Assembly: GCF_039555335.1 (NCBI RefSeq)
Contig: NC_092631.1
Location: 6,646,481-6,710,480, forward strand
DNA: 64,000 nucleotides
Direction: 5' to 3'
DNA from: Amphiura filiformis
Lineage: Eukaryota > Echinodermata > Ophiuroidea > Amphilepidida > Amphiuridae
Made by a program: the position numbers and the translations under genes. How positions within the stretch are numbered: position 1 is the first letter of the stretch; each line of letters opens with the position of its first letter. The notes below the pieces were generated by a model, which searched no databases, had not been told where the DNA came from, and saw nothing but the letters and a program-made list of their open reading frames with translations. Below, one piece after another: positions 13,801 through 22,879 of this stretch.

Positions 13801-15478
13801 GTGATACAATATTGACTACATGAAAGTATTATCTCAAATTAGATTTTTCCTGTAAAGTGCATCCTTTTGATGTGATTGGTCACACATATGTGTAATGACT
13901 CATCATGCATCGCTGAGAGCTTTTGAATTCAACCTATAGTGTGCATTAGTTACTATGTCCTTGTGGCTATAAGACAAGGTGCTCCAGTAAGCATATCCAG
14001 CGGGATGGCAAGGGGGGGGGGCATAGTGCCCCGACAAACAAATCAAAAGAAATTTGGGAAGGCATAGAAGGAAAAAAGGAAAGGAGAAAAAAGGGAAAGG
14101 TAAAGGACAGAAGCACCCCAAACTACTCATGCACTGTATCTTCTGAGTTTCATGTTTTATACCAAAATTCACCAAAACTTAAGTGTAAAATCTATATGCA
14201 CAAAAGATACAAATACGCATCTGCTACCTATAACACCGGGCCAGAAATTTTCCCCTACCCCTACCCATCAACACAAAAACCGGAAAGATATTAAAATTTC
14301 CCCCCTCCCCTTGCGACGAAAAAAGCTGGATACACCCCTGAGGCCTTTTTAGTTTTAAAGGGTTCACAAGAAAAAATATTTTTCCTTATCTTCTCTAACT
14401 CAACGTGTTATATCATTATAGGTAATATAACTTTTTGGGAAAAATGTTTCATAACGTTTTATCACGGTGTAAATTGCGATTGCTGGGTGGTCAAGGAGAT
14501 TTTGGAGTGAAGATTTAAAATTTAAATGTTGTGACTTGATATCAATTCGCTGGGGTAGTGCATGTTACTACATGACTGTTGCTAGGTCAACTGGCTCATG
14601 ATTTCTTTGTTTCGAACCACTGATCAAAATGATCACAATACAGAGCCTATGGCTTATCATAATTCGGAATGAGCCTGGGCTTGAACCAGTAACCAATGGT
14701 TACTAACGTGTACTGTGTCAGCAATAGACTGATTTTCTTGATGATTTTAAGTTTATCTTTTCATTTACAGGTATTTCATTTGACCAAAGAAGGTGAACTG
14801 AGATGGGAGAAACTATGCATTGATCTGTCGGACTATCGACCAGGTCATAGGTTAACCCTAGAGGAATGTCATGGCCAAGGTGGAAGCCAGCAATGGAAAC
14901 ATCTAAAGGTAAAGTAGAGGTCAAAGGTTAAATTGACAGGTCATAGGTTAACACTAGACATATGTCATGTCATGACCTAGGTGGAAGGGAAGCATGGAAA
15001 CATCTCATGGTCAGTTCAGGACAGTTCAAAGGTTATAACAGGTCATAGGTTAATCTTAAAGGAATCCCATGGCATTGGTGGAAGCCCAGAAAGTCTGATT
15101 GTATGTAAAAGACACCAAAACAATACAGGTTATTGTTGCTGGGCCCAGGGGATTCACTCTATCATTATAAAATTGAATTTAGGCTGAGCCTGTAAATATG
15201 GCACCTCTTGTCCTATTTTTTAGGCCAAGGGGGCTACTGCTACTGACTGGGGACTATAATATTAATAACCAGTTGAATCGAACTGAACACGATATTTATT
15301 TTCCTTTTTTCAGCCTGGTTTCATCAAGCATCGAGAGAGCGACTTATGCCTGGAATTAGCAAATGGACCTAAAACTTTTCCTATCGTTAACAAATGTATG
15401 GACAAGGTTTCTCAGCAGTGGGAATTTATGCATTATGAAAGAACTAGAAGGACGGTGGGAGCAGTGGAATTGTTTTAA
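1727..15478 (+). CDS. Polypeptide GalNAc-transferase family protein, 3' eight exons (partial, probable pseudoenzyme)
   Basis: Eight exons (1727-1898, 2610-2810, 10431-10557, 11099-11287, 11991-12128, 12995-13093, 14771-14908, 15314-15478) join in one open frame of 1229 nt, about 409 residues, ending in TAA. Active family members are Golgi type II membrane enzymes that add GalNAc to Ser/Thr to start mucin-type O-glycans. Recognisable blocks in order are FMDSKCEV, WLEPLL, SPVIDRI, TFEY, VWMCGG, CSRVGQ, AEAWMDEY, RLQC..FNWYLNNVFP, then a ricin-type lectin domain with CLD, CIDL..QQW and CLEL..QQW. Cytoplasmic, membrane and stem regions and the first part of the catalytic domain lie upstream of the window. 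Key residues are changed: the metal motif DSH reads DSK, the usual CSRVGH reads CSRVGQ, and the WGGEN block reads LKASQ. All introns obey GT/AG and phases match, so the gene appears maintained. It resembles the Y-subfamily (GALNT8/9/17/18) around the RRNRVRIAEAWMDEY stretch, but the exact orthologue is uncertain. Confidence 0.87.
2610..2810 (+). CDS. GALNT-like exon B
   Basis: The acceptor is a T-rich tract ending TTTTTTTAG at 2609 and the donor is GTGAAG at 2811. The exon encodes WLEPLL...SPVIDRIHPDTFEY...WDLGFKW...AERRQKAKPYR, the central part of the catalytic domain. In typical enzymes the corresponding block reads GGFDW.L.F.W; here it reads FGIFTWDLGFKW, so the aromatic framework is kept while the glycines differ. 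It ends after two bases of an Arg codon. Confidence 0.88.
3278..3720. repeat. Dispersed repeat also present at 59.7-60.0 kb, split by a MITE
   Basis: The segments around 3278-3360 (...TTGATTGGTTAATAGCGCG..., ...AGCAGAAAATGGC...) and 3670-3715 (TTTGATTGACAGATG...CAAACTAGTCTTTTT) match 59725-59812 and 59972-60015 in the same order. At this site the MITE 3390-3618 is inserted between them. Confidence 0.65.
3390..3618. mobile_element. MITE, TA-flanked, CAGGGTGTATC-type ends
   Basis: 229 bp. The ends are inverted over about 30 bp (left CAAGCTGTATCAAAATGATT, right end in reverse CAGGGTGTATCAAAATGATT) and flanked by TA. The CAGGGTG ends and TA duplication fit a Tc1/mariner-type origin. Confidence 0.85.
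4171..4852. repeat. 75-bp satellite, segment 1
   Basis: About nine tandem units of 73-75 bp containing AGCCAGCAATCCCATTGGTC, CATAGTTTTGTCTGTTTGTT and CATCTACACTCCAGTAAGCA. Because 75 is divisible by three, long frames appear on both strands but are not genes. The array continues at 5214, 6453 and 9915 after insertions. Confidence 0.95.
4854..5019. mobile_element. Short fold-back element inside the satellite
   Basis: The ends ATTCAGCATCGAAGT and ACTTCGATACTGAAT-type are inverted, and internal GGATCACGC/GCGTGATCC extends the pairing. It is inserted in a satellite unit after AGCCAGCA. Confidence 0.7.
5021..5213. mobile_element. Hairpin MITE with about 70-bp arms
   Basis: The arms 5021-5090 and 5142-5213 are near-perfect inverted copies (GACCTTTTCGGTAAA...TGACGTCACGCCAAC), leaving a loop of about 50 bp. 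It abuts the previous fold-back element; together they interrupt one satellite unit, which resumes at AATCCCATTGG. Confidence 0.85.
5214..5354. repeat. 75-bp satellite, segment 2
   Basis: Just under two units, identical in family to 4171-4852, bounded on both sides by transposon insertions. Confidence 0.9.
5355..6452. mobile_element. 1.1-kb inverted-repeat element with repeated GTGAGCTACGTTAC motif
   Basis: The ends are CGCTCATTCTACAAAATCCG, inverted over about 27 bp. The motif GTGAGCTACGTTAC occurs at 5746, 5936, 6092 (one change) and 6107, and inverted at 6245-6259. No transposase was recognised. It is inserted in the satellite, so it is younger than the array at this position. Confidence 0.85.
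6453..6749. repeat. 75-bp satellite, segment 3
   Basis: Four units of the 73-bp variant (TAGTTTGTC instead of TAGTTTTGTC), nearly identical to each other, which suggests recent local amplification. Confidence 0.93.
6752..9914. mobile_element. 3.16-kb transposon with 48-bp perfect inverted ends and TA duplication
   Basis: The ends TCAGTTCGGGGGCACTGCTA... are identical in inverted orientation for 48 bp. TA lies at 6750-6751 and 9915-9916. The insertion splits a satellite unit whose undisturbed form (GCATATATAGCC) exists at 10061. The interior at 6800-8550 has only short frames with no recognised transposase and includes low-complexity G/A tracts near 7400. A second element, 8556-9433, is nested in it. 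It may be a large non-autonomous copy or a decayed autonomous one. Confidence 0.85.
8556..9433. mobile_element. Nested element with repeated GGTAATTGTGGCCCC motif
   Basis: The left end is ACTGGGGTAATTGTGGCCCC and the right end is its inverse with one base missing. The motif is repeated directly at 8576-8592 and as an inverted pair near 9218-9255. The interior is AT-rich without a recognisable gene. Confidence 0.8.
9915..10345. repeat. 75-bp satellite, segment 4
   Basis: Almost six 75-bp units ending 85 bp before the acceptor of GALNT-like exon C. Adding the four segments gives about 1.5 kb, roughly 20 units, if the insertions are removed. Confidence 0.95.
10431..10557 (+). CDS. GALNT-like exon C (lost WGGEN block)
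   Basis: The acceptor is TTTGTATTCCAG ending at 10430 and the donor is GTAAGA at 10558. The exon encodes RSPAVSSSVFAISRQYLSNL followed by GGLDVGMEDLKASQ and SAAMEMSMK. It aligns with the family segment SP.MAGGLFAI...Y....G.YD.GM..WGGEN.E.SFR. The GG before F is replaced by Ser residues, and WGGEN, which forms part of the donor and acceptor site, is absent, with about three extra residues. The frame flows into VWMCGG of the next exon. Confidence 0.85.
10584..10737. mobile_element. hAT-like MITE with 8-bp target duplication
   Basis: CAGACAGA at 10576-10583 is repeated at 10738-10745. The right end is ...CTGGCTACGCCCCTG; the left end GTGTAGTGTTGCCAGG is diverged. It lies 27 bp downstream of exon C, in the intron. 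Confidence 0.75.
10844..11016. mobile_element. hAT-like MITE, diverged
   Basis: The ends CAGTGGTGGAGTC and ...CCTGGCTATGTGACTG are flanked by ATTTGCAC and ATTTCCAC (8 bp, one mismatch). G-rich interior. Confidence 0.7.
11099..11287 (+). CDS. GALNT-like exon D (end of catalytic domain)
   Basis: This exon has exactly 63 codons, an acceptor ending TATCATAG at 11098 and donor GTGAGT at 11288. It starts VWMCGG, a hallmark of the family, then APCSRVGQIM, where the family normally has CSRVGH; that His is the third metal ligand in human GALNT2. The usual HPYTFP-type loop is missing and replaced by a different stretch before RRNRVRIAEAWMDEYAKHFY, which is strongly family-like. Confidence 0.88.
11991..12128 (+). 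CDS. GALNT-like exon E (catalytic domain to lectin linker)
   Basis: This exon has 46 codons, an acceptor ending TTTCTCGACAG at 11990 and donor GTAGGA at 12129. It encodes ISSQLQLRNRLQCHHFNWYL and NNVFPSL, matching the conserved 'LR.RL.C..F.WYL.N.YP.L' segment that closes the GALNT catalytic region before the lectin domain. Confidence 0.87.
12135..12310. mobile_element. Partial copy of CACTGGCGT-type element
   Basis: The right end CCTGGTGACGCCACTG is clear; the left end is not. The interior (C-rich, ...GCAATTTTGTGCAAAATTGGTTGATT...) is related in sequence to the interiors of 1421-1617 and 35730-35950. Confidence 0.5.
12368..12560. mobile_element. MITE, 'GGGCTATTCCAGTTGAAATC' family, intact copy
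   Basis: About 190 bp with inverted ends GGGCCATTCCAGTTGAAATC and GGAATAGCCCA, and an inner inverted pair (TTCAAATGG...CCATTTGAAA). The same family recurs at 15968-16081, 20775-20956, 21279-21461, 23624-23808, 26755-26905, 28625-28790 and 42899-43020. Confidence 0.85.
12995..13093 (+). CDS. GALNT-like exon F (ricin lectin alpha repeat)
   Basis: This exon has 33 codons, an acceptor ending TTATTGTTTCAG at 12994 and donor GTAATT at 13094. It encodes CSNKGSSLCLDTLSADEGKP and LGIAKCQSTSNTQ. The CLD and the second Cys mark the first repeat of a ricin-type beta-trefoil, the GalNAc-binding lectin module found at GALNT C-termini. Confidence 0.8.
13094..14770 (+). other. GALNT-like intron 6, no gene seen
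   Basis: AT-rich, with G- and C-homopolymer tracts near 13160 and 14010. The part at 13985-14345 is a G-rich then C-rich remnant of an inverted-repeat element; 14560-14700 is related to 29325-29480 (GTTGCTAGGTCAAC...GAACCAGTAAC). No coding exon was recognised. Confidence 0.6.
14771..14908 (+). CDS. GALNT-like exon G (lectin beta repeat)
   Basis: This exon has 46 codons, an acceptor ending TTTTCATTTACAG at 14770 and donor GTAAAG at 14909. It encodes VFHLTKEGELRWEKLCIDLS, then RPGHRLTLEECHGQGGSQQW. The CIDL and QQW motifs define the second trefoil repeat. Its 3' part and donor region are copied twice in degenerate form inside the following intron. Confidence 0.86.
14937..15100 (+). pseudogene. 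Two degenerate tandem copies of the 3' part of exon G
   Basis: CAGGTCATAGGTTAA occurs in the exon at 14841 and again at 14937 and 15039. It is followed each time by a diverged version of the exon's ...GGTGGAAGCC...GGAAACATCT sequence; the third copy breaks off after AGCCCAG. Unit length is about 96-102 bp. The copies lack an open frame with a proper donor, so they are intronic relics. Confidence 0.8.
15314..15478 (+). CDS. GALNT-like terminal exon H (lectin gamma repeat, stop)
   Basis: The acceptor is CCTTTTTTCAG ending at 15313; the exon has 54 codons plus TAA at 15476-15478. It encodes PGFIKHRESDLCLELA, then NKCMDKVSQQWEFMHYERTR. CLEL and QQW are the third trefoil repeat. A basic tail ending VGAVELF follows. 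A poly(A) signal lies 50 bp downstream. Confidence 0.87.
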   Translation, partial: PGFIKHRESDLCLELANGPKTFPIVNKCMDKVSQQWEFMHYERTRRTVGAVELF

Positions 15479-16101
15479 AGACCACACACATGTCATACAG
15501 TTTCAGAAGTTTTGATCTTGTCAAGGCAATAAAAGAGGAAGATACCTCCTTTTGCTCCAGGGCTGGATTTAACACAGGGCAGTGGGCCTAGGACTTGGGG
15601 TAATGATCTAGGGGGGGGGGGACAATAATTTTGAGAGGAAAAGAATTTTCATGTGCATTTGTCCTTCAAGTCATTTGAGGATACACAAGCAACTTGAAAC
15701 TATAATTCTTGACAAACTGGTGGAGGTGGAGCAGGGGTGGGTGGGGAGTGGAGAAGGGGTAACGCTTCAATCTGAAGAACCAGGGGCAATCATGTTGCTG
15801 TGCCCAGGGGTCAGCAAAAGGTAAATCCAGCTCTGCTTTTGCCTAGAACTCAGTAACTGCTCCACCCGAAAAGGGTTTTAGCAGTTCTCTGAGTATATCA
15901 TGTTTAAAATGTGCCATACAGGTAACCAACCTATGGCAATAGACCGTAACATTGTTTGAACATATATTTGAAATGGAGTCACCCATTCAGGTAACAACCC
16001 CATTTGAAATTCACATTCCTTGTGTCTAAGATTAAAATAATGTCTTCCATAGGGGGTGTATGAATTTCAACTGGAGTAGCAGGTGACAGAGATCGTCCTT
16101 T
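15479..16101. other. 3' flank of the GALNT-like gene
   Basis: Contains the poly(A) signal, G-rich low-complexity sequence around 15610-15790 and a truncated copy (15968-16081) of the GGGCTATTCCAG MITE. No gene seen. Confidence 0.5.
15528..15533 (+). terminator. Candidate poly(A) signal of the GALNT-like gene
   Basis: AATAAA lies 50 bp after the stop codon. This is a very short 3' UTR if used; other signals further downstream were not excluded. Confidence 0.5.
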
Positions 16102-17867
16102 ACTGTTTGTACTTCAGCTACGGGGCCTGCTACTACTAGACTTCATTTCAACTCAAGTTTGGTACTGACATCATTGCGAGATTGCACCGCAGATTGCATT
16201 TTTTGGAATGTTTGAATATTAACCCCAAATAACATGAACACATTGCACAATAGCTGATGTGCGCAACCTATGCATCAAACCGATAATGAATATGAGGATG
16301 AGTCGGGATTAATAAATACTCATTTTGATTTCTGGTAGTATTTGCAATCACAGTGAATACATCCATATCTTAGACTGGTTCACACTTGATTTGCACACCT
16401 GTTAGCAACCCATTGACTTTACATTGTGATCATTTAGATTGTGGTTTTGAACACAGACAGCGTGAACCAGTTGACATGGCAAAGATCAATTTTGACATCA
16501 CACTACGATGTCAAATAGACATTTAACAATTTCTGAATTCTATAGACCTTTGCCCTGCTAGTGTGCATACGCATCGTAGTTTGCTCAGGGCATGTGCATG
16601 TTAAATCGCCCACCACATTTCATATAGTACAAGAAAGCCATATTGAACAGTGTAGCAGTTCTTTCAAGCATATCGATAGATCAGTCCCTCTCCTTTGTTG
16701 ATAAACAATGTCAAATGGACCATATTGTACACATCTAAAAATTTCACACCCAGCAGCTATTGTAGATTAGCCTTCATGTACTAACCCCTTCAAATAAGCA
16801 AACCTCTTAAGGGTAGACGAGGTATTGTTGGTCGAAGCAACCTAAAAATCGATTTTCATTATCTAGATCAATATATTATTGAAAATTAACACCTTGATGT
16901 TTTGCAAAAGTTCATTCTACAAATCGTATACTTTGCAAACTTGCTTAATTTATTGTTGTTAATGAGTTATGTACATTTTACAAATGTGTTGTTGTTTCAG
17001 CCCTCTTTACAACGTAACTCAAGAACCGCAGCACCTATAAAGGTATATCTGTGATATTTTAATTCTTCTACACGCCGCTATGAATTGAGCAATGCAGTTT
17101 TTGCCAAAGCTCACTACCATTCGGAAGATGCTGTGAACTACCAAATCACAACAGTTTAAAATAATTAATAACCTTAAGCATGCTACGATGACCTTTCATT
17201 ATCTGTAATGTAACAGTGACTCTTAAAAACACCAAATTATACCTCTAATTTGTGACAAAAATTGCACGGTTTATTCATACTTTCTTTTCATAATAATGAA
17301 CAGAAAACAATACAAATTGCAATTTTACATGAGCCTGTTGTGTTGCTGATTTTATAAACCAGATTTCACAATAGTTGAAATCTAAAACTTGTAATAATAT
17401 TAAGGTACGTGCAATAAAGATTATGAGATGGTTAAAAGAAACAAAACAAAATTCATCAAGTTAGTTTTGGAATCATGTGATTCACACCAGCTGAAGGGAG
17501 TATCCCATCATGCATTGCAGTGCATCTGCTTGCTCCATAGCAAATGTATACAAGAAATAAGTACGAGCCGCTTAAATATTGATAGCTATGGATAGATTCC
17601 CAATATTTTACAGTGATATTTTTTCTAAGCACCTTTGAGTAATTGAAAGTTAAAGTGAGTGATTTTGTATACATTTTCCATGGCAAGTGCAGTTTTATTA
17701 TGGCACCGCAAAGCTAATGGGATACTCCCTTCACCTGCTGTGGGAGGGATTGAAAGTTGACAAGGAAAAACATCTTTGAATGTCAGCTACATATGACTGA
17801 TTTTCAAAAGTCGTTTATGTTAAATTAGTGGCAATAAATTTCAGTATTCTTTTTTTTCAGCTGAAGT
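16102..17867 (+). repeat. Large tandem repeat, copy 1 of 3 (carries an insertion)
   Basis: Begins ACTGTTTGTACTTCAGC and ends ...TTTTTTTCAGCTGAAGT. Without the inserted element it is about 1.40 kb. It differs from copies 2 and 3 at shared positions (for example GGTTTTGAAC versus GGTTCTGAAC, and a short extra stretch at 16230), so it is the outlier of the three. Confidence 0.92.
16811..17173 (+). mobile_element. TTAA-flanked element inside tandem copy 1
   Basis: 363 bp starting GGGTAGACGAGGTATTGTTG, with TTAA at 16807-16810 and 17174-17177. Tandem copies 2 and 3 read CCTCTTAAGCATGC at the same place, an exact empty site. Related in reverse to 1005-1344. Confidence 0.93.
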
Positions 17868-19249
17868 ACTGTTTGTACTTCAGCTACGGGGCCTGCTACT
17901 ACTAGACTTCATTTCAACTCAAGTTTGGTACTGACATCGTTGCGAGATTGCACCGCAGATTGCATTTTTTGGAATGTTTGAATATTAACCCCAAATAACA
18001 TTGCACAATAGCTGATGTGCGCAACCTATGCATCAGACCGATAATGAATATGAGGAAGAGTCGGGATTAATAAATACTCTTTTTGATTTCTGGTAGTATT
18101 TGCAATCACAGTGAATACATCCATATCTTAGACTGGTTCACACTTGATTTGCACACCTGTTAGCAACCCATTGACTTTACATTGTGATCATTTAGATTGT
18201 GGTTCTGAACACAGACAGCGTGAACCAGTTGACATGGCAAAGATCAATTTTGTCATCACACTACGACGTCAAATAGACATTTAACAATTTCTGAATTCAA
18301 CAGACCTTTGCCCTGCTAGTGTGCATACGCATCGTTTGCTCAGGGCATGTGCATTTTCAATCGCCCACCACATTTCATATAGTACAAGAAAGCCATATTG
18401 AACAGTGTAGCGGTTCTTTCAAGCATATCGATAGACCATTCCCTTGCCTTTGATGATAAACAATGTCAAATGGACCATATTGTACACATCTAAAATTTCA
18501 CACTCAGCAGCTATTGTTGATTAGCCTTCATGCACTAACCCTTCAAATAAGCAAACCTCTTAAGCATGCTACGATGACCTTTCATTATCTGTAATGTAAC
18601 AGTGACTCTTAAAAACACCAAATTACGACTCAAATTTGTGACAAAAATTGCACGGTTTATTCGCACTCTCTTTTCATAATAATGAACAGAAAACAATACA
18701 AATTGCAATTTTACATGAGTCTGTTGTGTTGCTGATTTTATAAACCAGATTTCACAATAGTTGAAATCTAAAACTTGTAATAATATTAAGGTACGTGCAA
18801 TAAAGATTATGAGATGGTTAAAAGAAACAAAACAAAATTCATCAAGTTAGTTTTGGAATCATGTGATTCACACCAGCTGAAGGGAGTATCCCATCATGCA
18901 TTGCAGTGCATCTGCTTGCTCCATAGCAAATGTATACAAGAAATAAGTACGAGCCGCTTAAATATTGATAGCTATGGATAGATTCCCAATATTTTACAGT
19001 GATATTTTTTCTAAGCACCTTTGAGTAATTGAAAGTTAAAGTGAGGGATTTTGTATACATTTTCCATGGCAAGTGCAGTTTTATTATGGTACCGCAAAGC
19101 TAATGGGATACTCCTTCACCTGCTGTGGGAGGATTGAAAGTTGACAAGGAAAAACATCTTTGAATGTCAGCTACATATGACTGATTTTCAAGTCGTTTAT
19201 GTTAAATTAGTGGCAATAAATTTCAGTATTCTTTTTTTTCAGCTGAAGT
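17868..19249 (+). repeat. Large tandem repeat, copy 2 of 3
   Basis: 1382 bp. Contains an inner inverted pair GAAGGGAGTATCCCAT / ATGGGATACTCC-TTC about 230 bp apart, which looks like an older fold-back element carried by every copy. A 76-codon minus frame recurs in each copy but lacks recognisable homology. Confidence 0.93.
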
Positions 19250-20630
19250 ACTGTTTGTACTTCAGCTACGGGGCCTGCTACTACTAGACTTCATTTCAAC
19301 TCAAGTTTGGTACTGACATCGTTGCGAGATTGCACCGCAGATTGCATTTTTTGGAATGTTTGAATATTAACCCCAAATAACATTGCACAATAGCTGATGA
19401 TGTGCTTAACCTATGCATCAGACCGATAATGAATATGAGGAAGAGTCGGGATTAATAAATACTCTTTTTGATTTCTGGTAGTATTTGCAATCACAGTGAA
19501 TACATCCATATCTTAGACTGGTTCACACTTGATTTGCACACCTGTTAGCAACCCATTGACTTTACATTGTGATCATTTAGATTGTGGTTCTGAACACAGA
19601 CAGCGTGAACCAGTTGACATGGCAAAGATCAATTTTGTCATCACACTACGACGTCAAATAGACATTTAACAATTTCTGAATTCAACAGACTTTTGCCCTG
19701 CTAGTGTGCATACACATCGTTTGCTCAGGGCATGTGCATTTTCAATCGCCCACCACATTTCATATAGTACAAGAAAGCCATATTGAACAGTGTAGCGGTT
19801 CTTTCAAGCATATCGATAGACCATTCCCTTGCCTTTGATGATAAACAATGTCAAATGGACCATATTGTACACATCTAAAAATTTCACACTCAGCAGCTAT
19901 TGTTGATTAGCCTTCATGCACTAACCCCTTCAAATAAGCAAACCTCTTAAGCATGCTACGATGACCTTTCATTATCTGTAATGTAACAGTGACTCTTAAA
20001 AACACCAAATTACGACTCAAATTTGTGACAAAAATTGCACGGTTTATTCGCACTCTCTTTTCATAATAATGAACAGAAAACAATACAAATTGCAATTTTA
20101 CATGAGTCTGTTGTGTTGCTGATTTTATAAACCAGATTTCACAATAGTTGAAATCTAAAACTTGTAATAATATTAAGGTAACGTGCAATAAAGATTATGA
20201 GATGGTTAAAAGAAACAAAACAAAATTCATCAAGTTAGTTTTGGAATCATGTGATTCACACCAGCTGAAGGAGTATCCCATCATGCATTGCAGTGCATCT
20301 GCTTGCTCCATAGCAAATGTATACAAGAAATAAGTACGAGCCGCTTAAATATTGATAGCTATGGATAGATTCCCAATATTTTACAGTGATATTTTTTCTA
20401 AGCACCTTTGAGTAATTGAAAGTTAAAGTGAGGGATTTTGTATACATTTTCCATGGCAAGTGCAGTTTTATTATGGTACCGCAAAGCTAATGGGATACTC
20501 CCTTCACCTGCTGTGGGAGGGATTGAAAGTTGACAAGGAAAAACATCTTTGAATGTCAGCTACATATGACTGATTTTCAAGTCGTTTATGTTAAATTAGT
20601 GGCAATAAATTTCAGTATTCTTTTTTTTCA
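19250..20630 (+). repeat. Large tandem repeat, copy 3 of 3
   Basis: 1381 bp, very close to copy 2. The unit ends at TTTTTTTTCA without the final GCTGAAG found at the two inner junctions; unique sequence follows. Confidence 0.93.
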
Positions 20631-20774
20631 TGCCAAAGATGAGAAAAGATTTAAATTTCTGAAGTGTGAAAGCTGGAAAATGATAAGTACATGCCATAAC
20701 ATTTTGGTTATCAAAGTACTATTTATATGTACATTTGGTTCTAGATAGCTTTCATTGAATGCATGGTAAATTTG

Positions 20775-20956
20775 GGTTAATCAATCCAGTTCCATGCGCC
20801 CTCCATGGAAGACATGATCTTAATCATCCACACAGGGGGTGTAGATTTCAAACGGAATGACCCAGTCAGGTAACCCCATTTCAAATTCACACTTCCTGCG
20901 GAGAAGATTAATGTCATGTCTTCCGCAGAGGGGGTGTATGGATTTCAACTGGAATA
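20775..20956. mobile_element. MITE, GGGCTATTCCAG family
   Basis: Diverged left end (TCAATCCAGTTCCATGCGCC); the right end ATTTCAACTGGAATAG is typical. Confidence 0.7.
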
Positions 20957-21278
20957 GTTGGAATAATACGATGTTAAGTTTGAAGTTCATATTAAAGATG
21001 AATGTGTCGCATACAAGTGGGCAGTGTGTGATTGATAGAAATTTATCAGAAATATTTAAGAAAAATTAAAATATAAATTTACCTCTGATCCTTGTAATCC
21101 GATTTGTACATACAAAATATTGACAGTATCAAGATGATCATCTATTCTACATCAACAGAAAATATCATCTGAAATCATACTTAAATTCTGCTCGTTTCTG
21201 AATATATTTGAATGTCTGTACATAGGTTCATGTTTAGTGTATTTTACTATTATTTGAATATTTTATCTGCTGCAAAAT

Positions 21279-21461
21279 GGGCTATTCCAGTTGAAATCCA
21301 TACACCCCAATGGAAGACATGACATTAATCTTCCACACAGGGAGTGTGAATTTCAAATGGGGTTACATGAATGGGCAATTCCATTTGAAATCTACACCAC
21401 CTGTTTGGAAAATAAGGTTATACATTCCATAGGGGTTATGGATTCCAACTGGAACAGCCCA
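21279..21461. mobile_element. MITE, GGGCTATTCCAG family, intact
   Basis: GGGCTATTCCAGTTGAAATC at the left and CCAACTGGAACAGCCCA at the right; inner TTCAAATGG/CCATTTGAAA pair present. Confidence 0.85.
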
Positions 21462-21823
21462 ACTGAACCACAACCACAACATATCCGGCTTAAGAACAAA
21501 GCTGAACATTTTGAGTTGAGTTAGTGAGCCAGACAGTAATATCATTCTGGTTTTAGCATACTGACCCCCCACTGATCGCCGCCCCCTGTGAAGCATCTTA
21601 TGTGATTTGCCGAGCAATCGAGCATGAGTAGCAATCATGGCAAATACAGCTTTACACTGCACCAAATTTGATGACACCCTCTACAGTTATTACTTTATAA
21701 TACAAAAGGACAGCTTGTAGTTGGCTGTTGTTCGTCAGTATGCAGGAGTCGCAACGATTTTATACCAAAAAGATTCATGTTCTACCATAGGACACAATGC
21801 CAAGTAACATTTTATGATATGAT

Positions 21824-22172
21824 TGAAGGAGTATTTCGTGATCCTAGCATCCTCTATTTATGTCATTTTTCATTAGATATCCACGAAAAAAAACCTATTC
21901 CCAAAATTTCAGTTGATTCCGATTTTGCGTTTCACGAATTATGCATGATTATGTGTATTACACTGCTCCATAGACAATGCGTTGTAATTTCGTTCTGGTG
22001 CACCAGAACGAAATTCAAATTTCACGATATTTTTCCAAAACGAATTAATCTGCAAGAAATATTTTGTACATAAACATTATGTAGCCAGAGGTTTCCAGTG
22101 ATATAAAAATCTCCAACTTTTTTTGAGAAAAGTGGGGGGATGAGGCTGTGGATCACGAAATGCCCTTTTAAT
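21824..22172. mobile_element. Inverted-repeat element with a 30-bp perfect central palindrome
   Basis: The left GGAGTATTTCGTGATCC and right GGATCACGAAATGCCC ends are inverted. At 21986-22015 the sequence AATTTCGTTCTGGTG is followed immediately by its exact reverse complement. Confidence 0.7.
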
Positions 22173-22879
22173 ACATGTCTACAAATATACCATTTGGTAA
22201 AACATCCGTCAAAATCGCCCCATTTATTGCATCAAAATCAGCTATGTTTCAAAGTAAGATTTATATCAAGCATTATCTAGTGTCTAGTGAAAACACTGAG
22301 AAAATCACTTCCTGTTATGAAGTAATGATTTGTCAAACACGCTCCAAGTTGAACCCAATTTATAGGCTTAATTACTGCTCTGCATACACAATTACACACA
22401 ATTCTTCCAATTAATGACAGAGAGAAAGTTCTCAACTTGTGTCAAAATGGTAAAGTGATGATAGGTTATTGTGGTCTATTTAAATTCTCGTCTCATAATT
22501 GTAGAGACTTTGGATGGCTTTGAATGTGAAACGAGAATATACCACACAAACCATGAAAAATCGTTTCACACAAAAAAGCAATCCAATATTATTATTATTA
22601 TTTATATAATATGAAGCTTTTTCAATGCTTGTTGAGTACCAAAGTATCAAAATAAACATGTTGGTGCCATTTGGAATTCAGTCGTTTAGTGTAATCATGT
22701 TTGCCGGGGCTTAAAGCAACAAACTGCGTAACTCAATAAATTATGGCTGCTTTGGCCTCTCCTTGCACATATACTGTGTAATGCAGTCCAAGTTGCAGGC
22801 GCCAATGCGCGCGTGTGCCCGTTCAGTATCATATATCTTGCATTACTGTGCAGTATTGAAAATGTGGGGTATAGCTTAA

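Noticed and set aside
17456..20459. A 76-codon minus-strand frame (starting MPWKMYTKSL) found in all three tandem copies
   Set aside because: Its conservation follows from recent duplication; the frame is truncated in copy 3 and spans a fold-back element.
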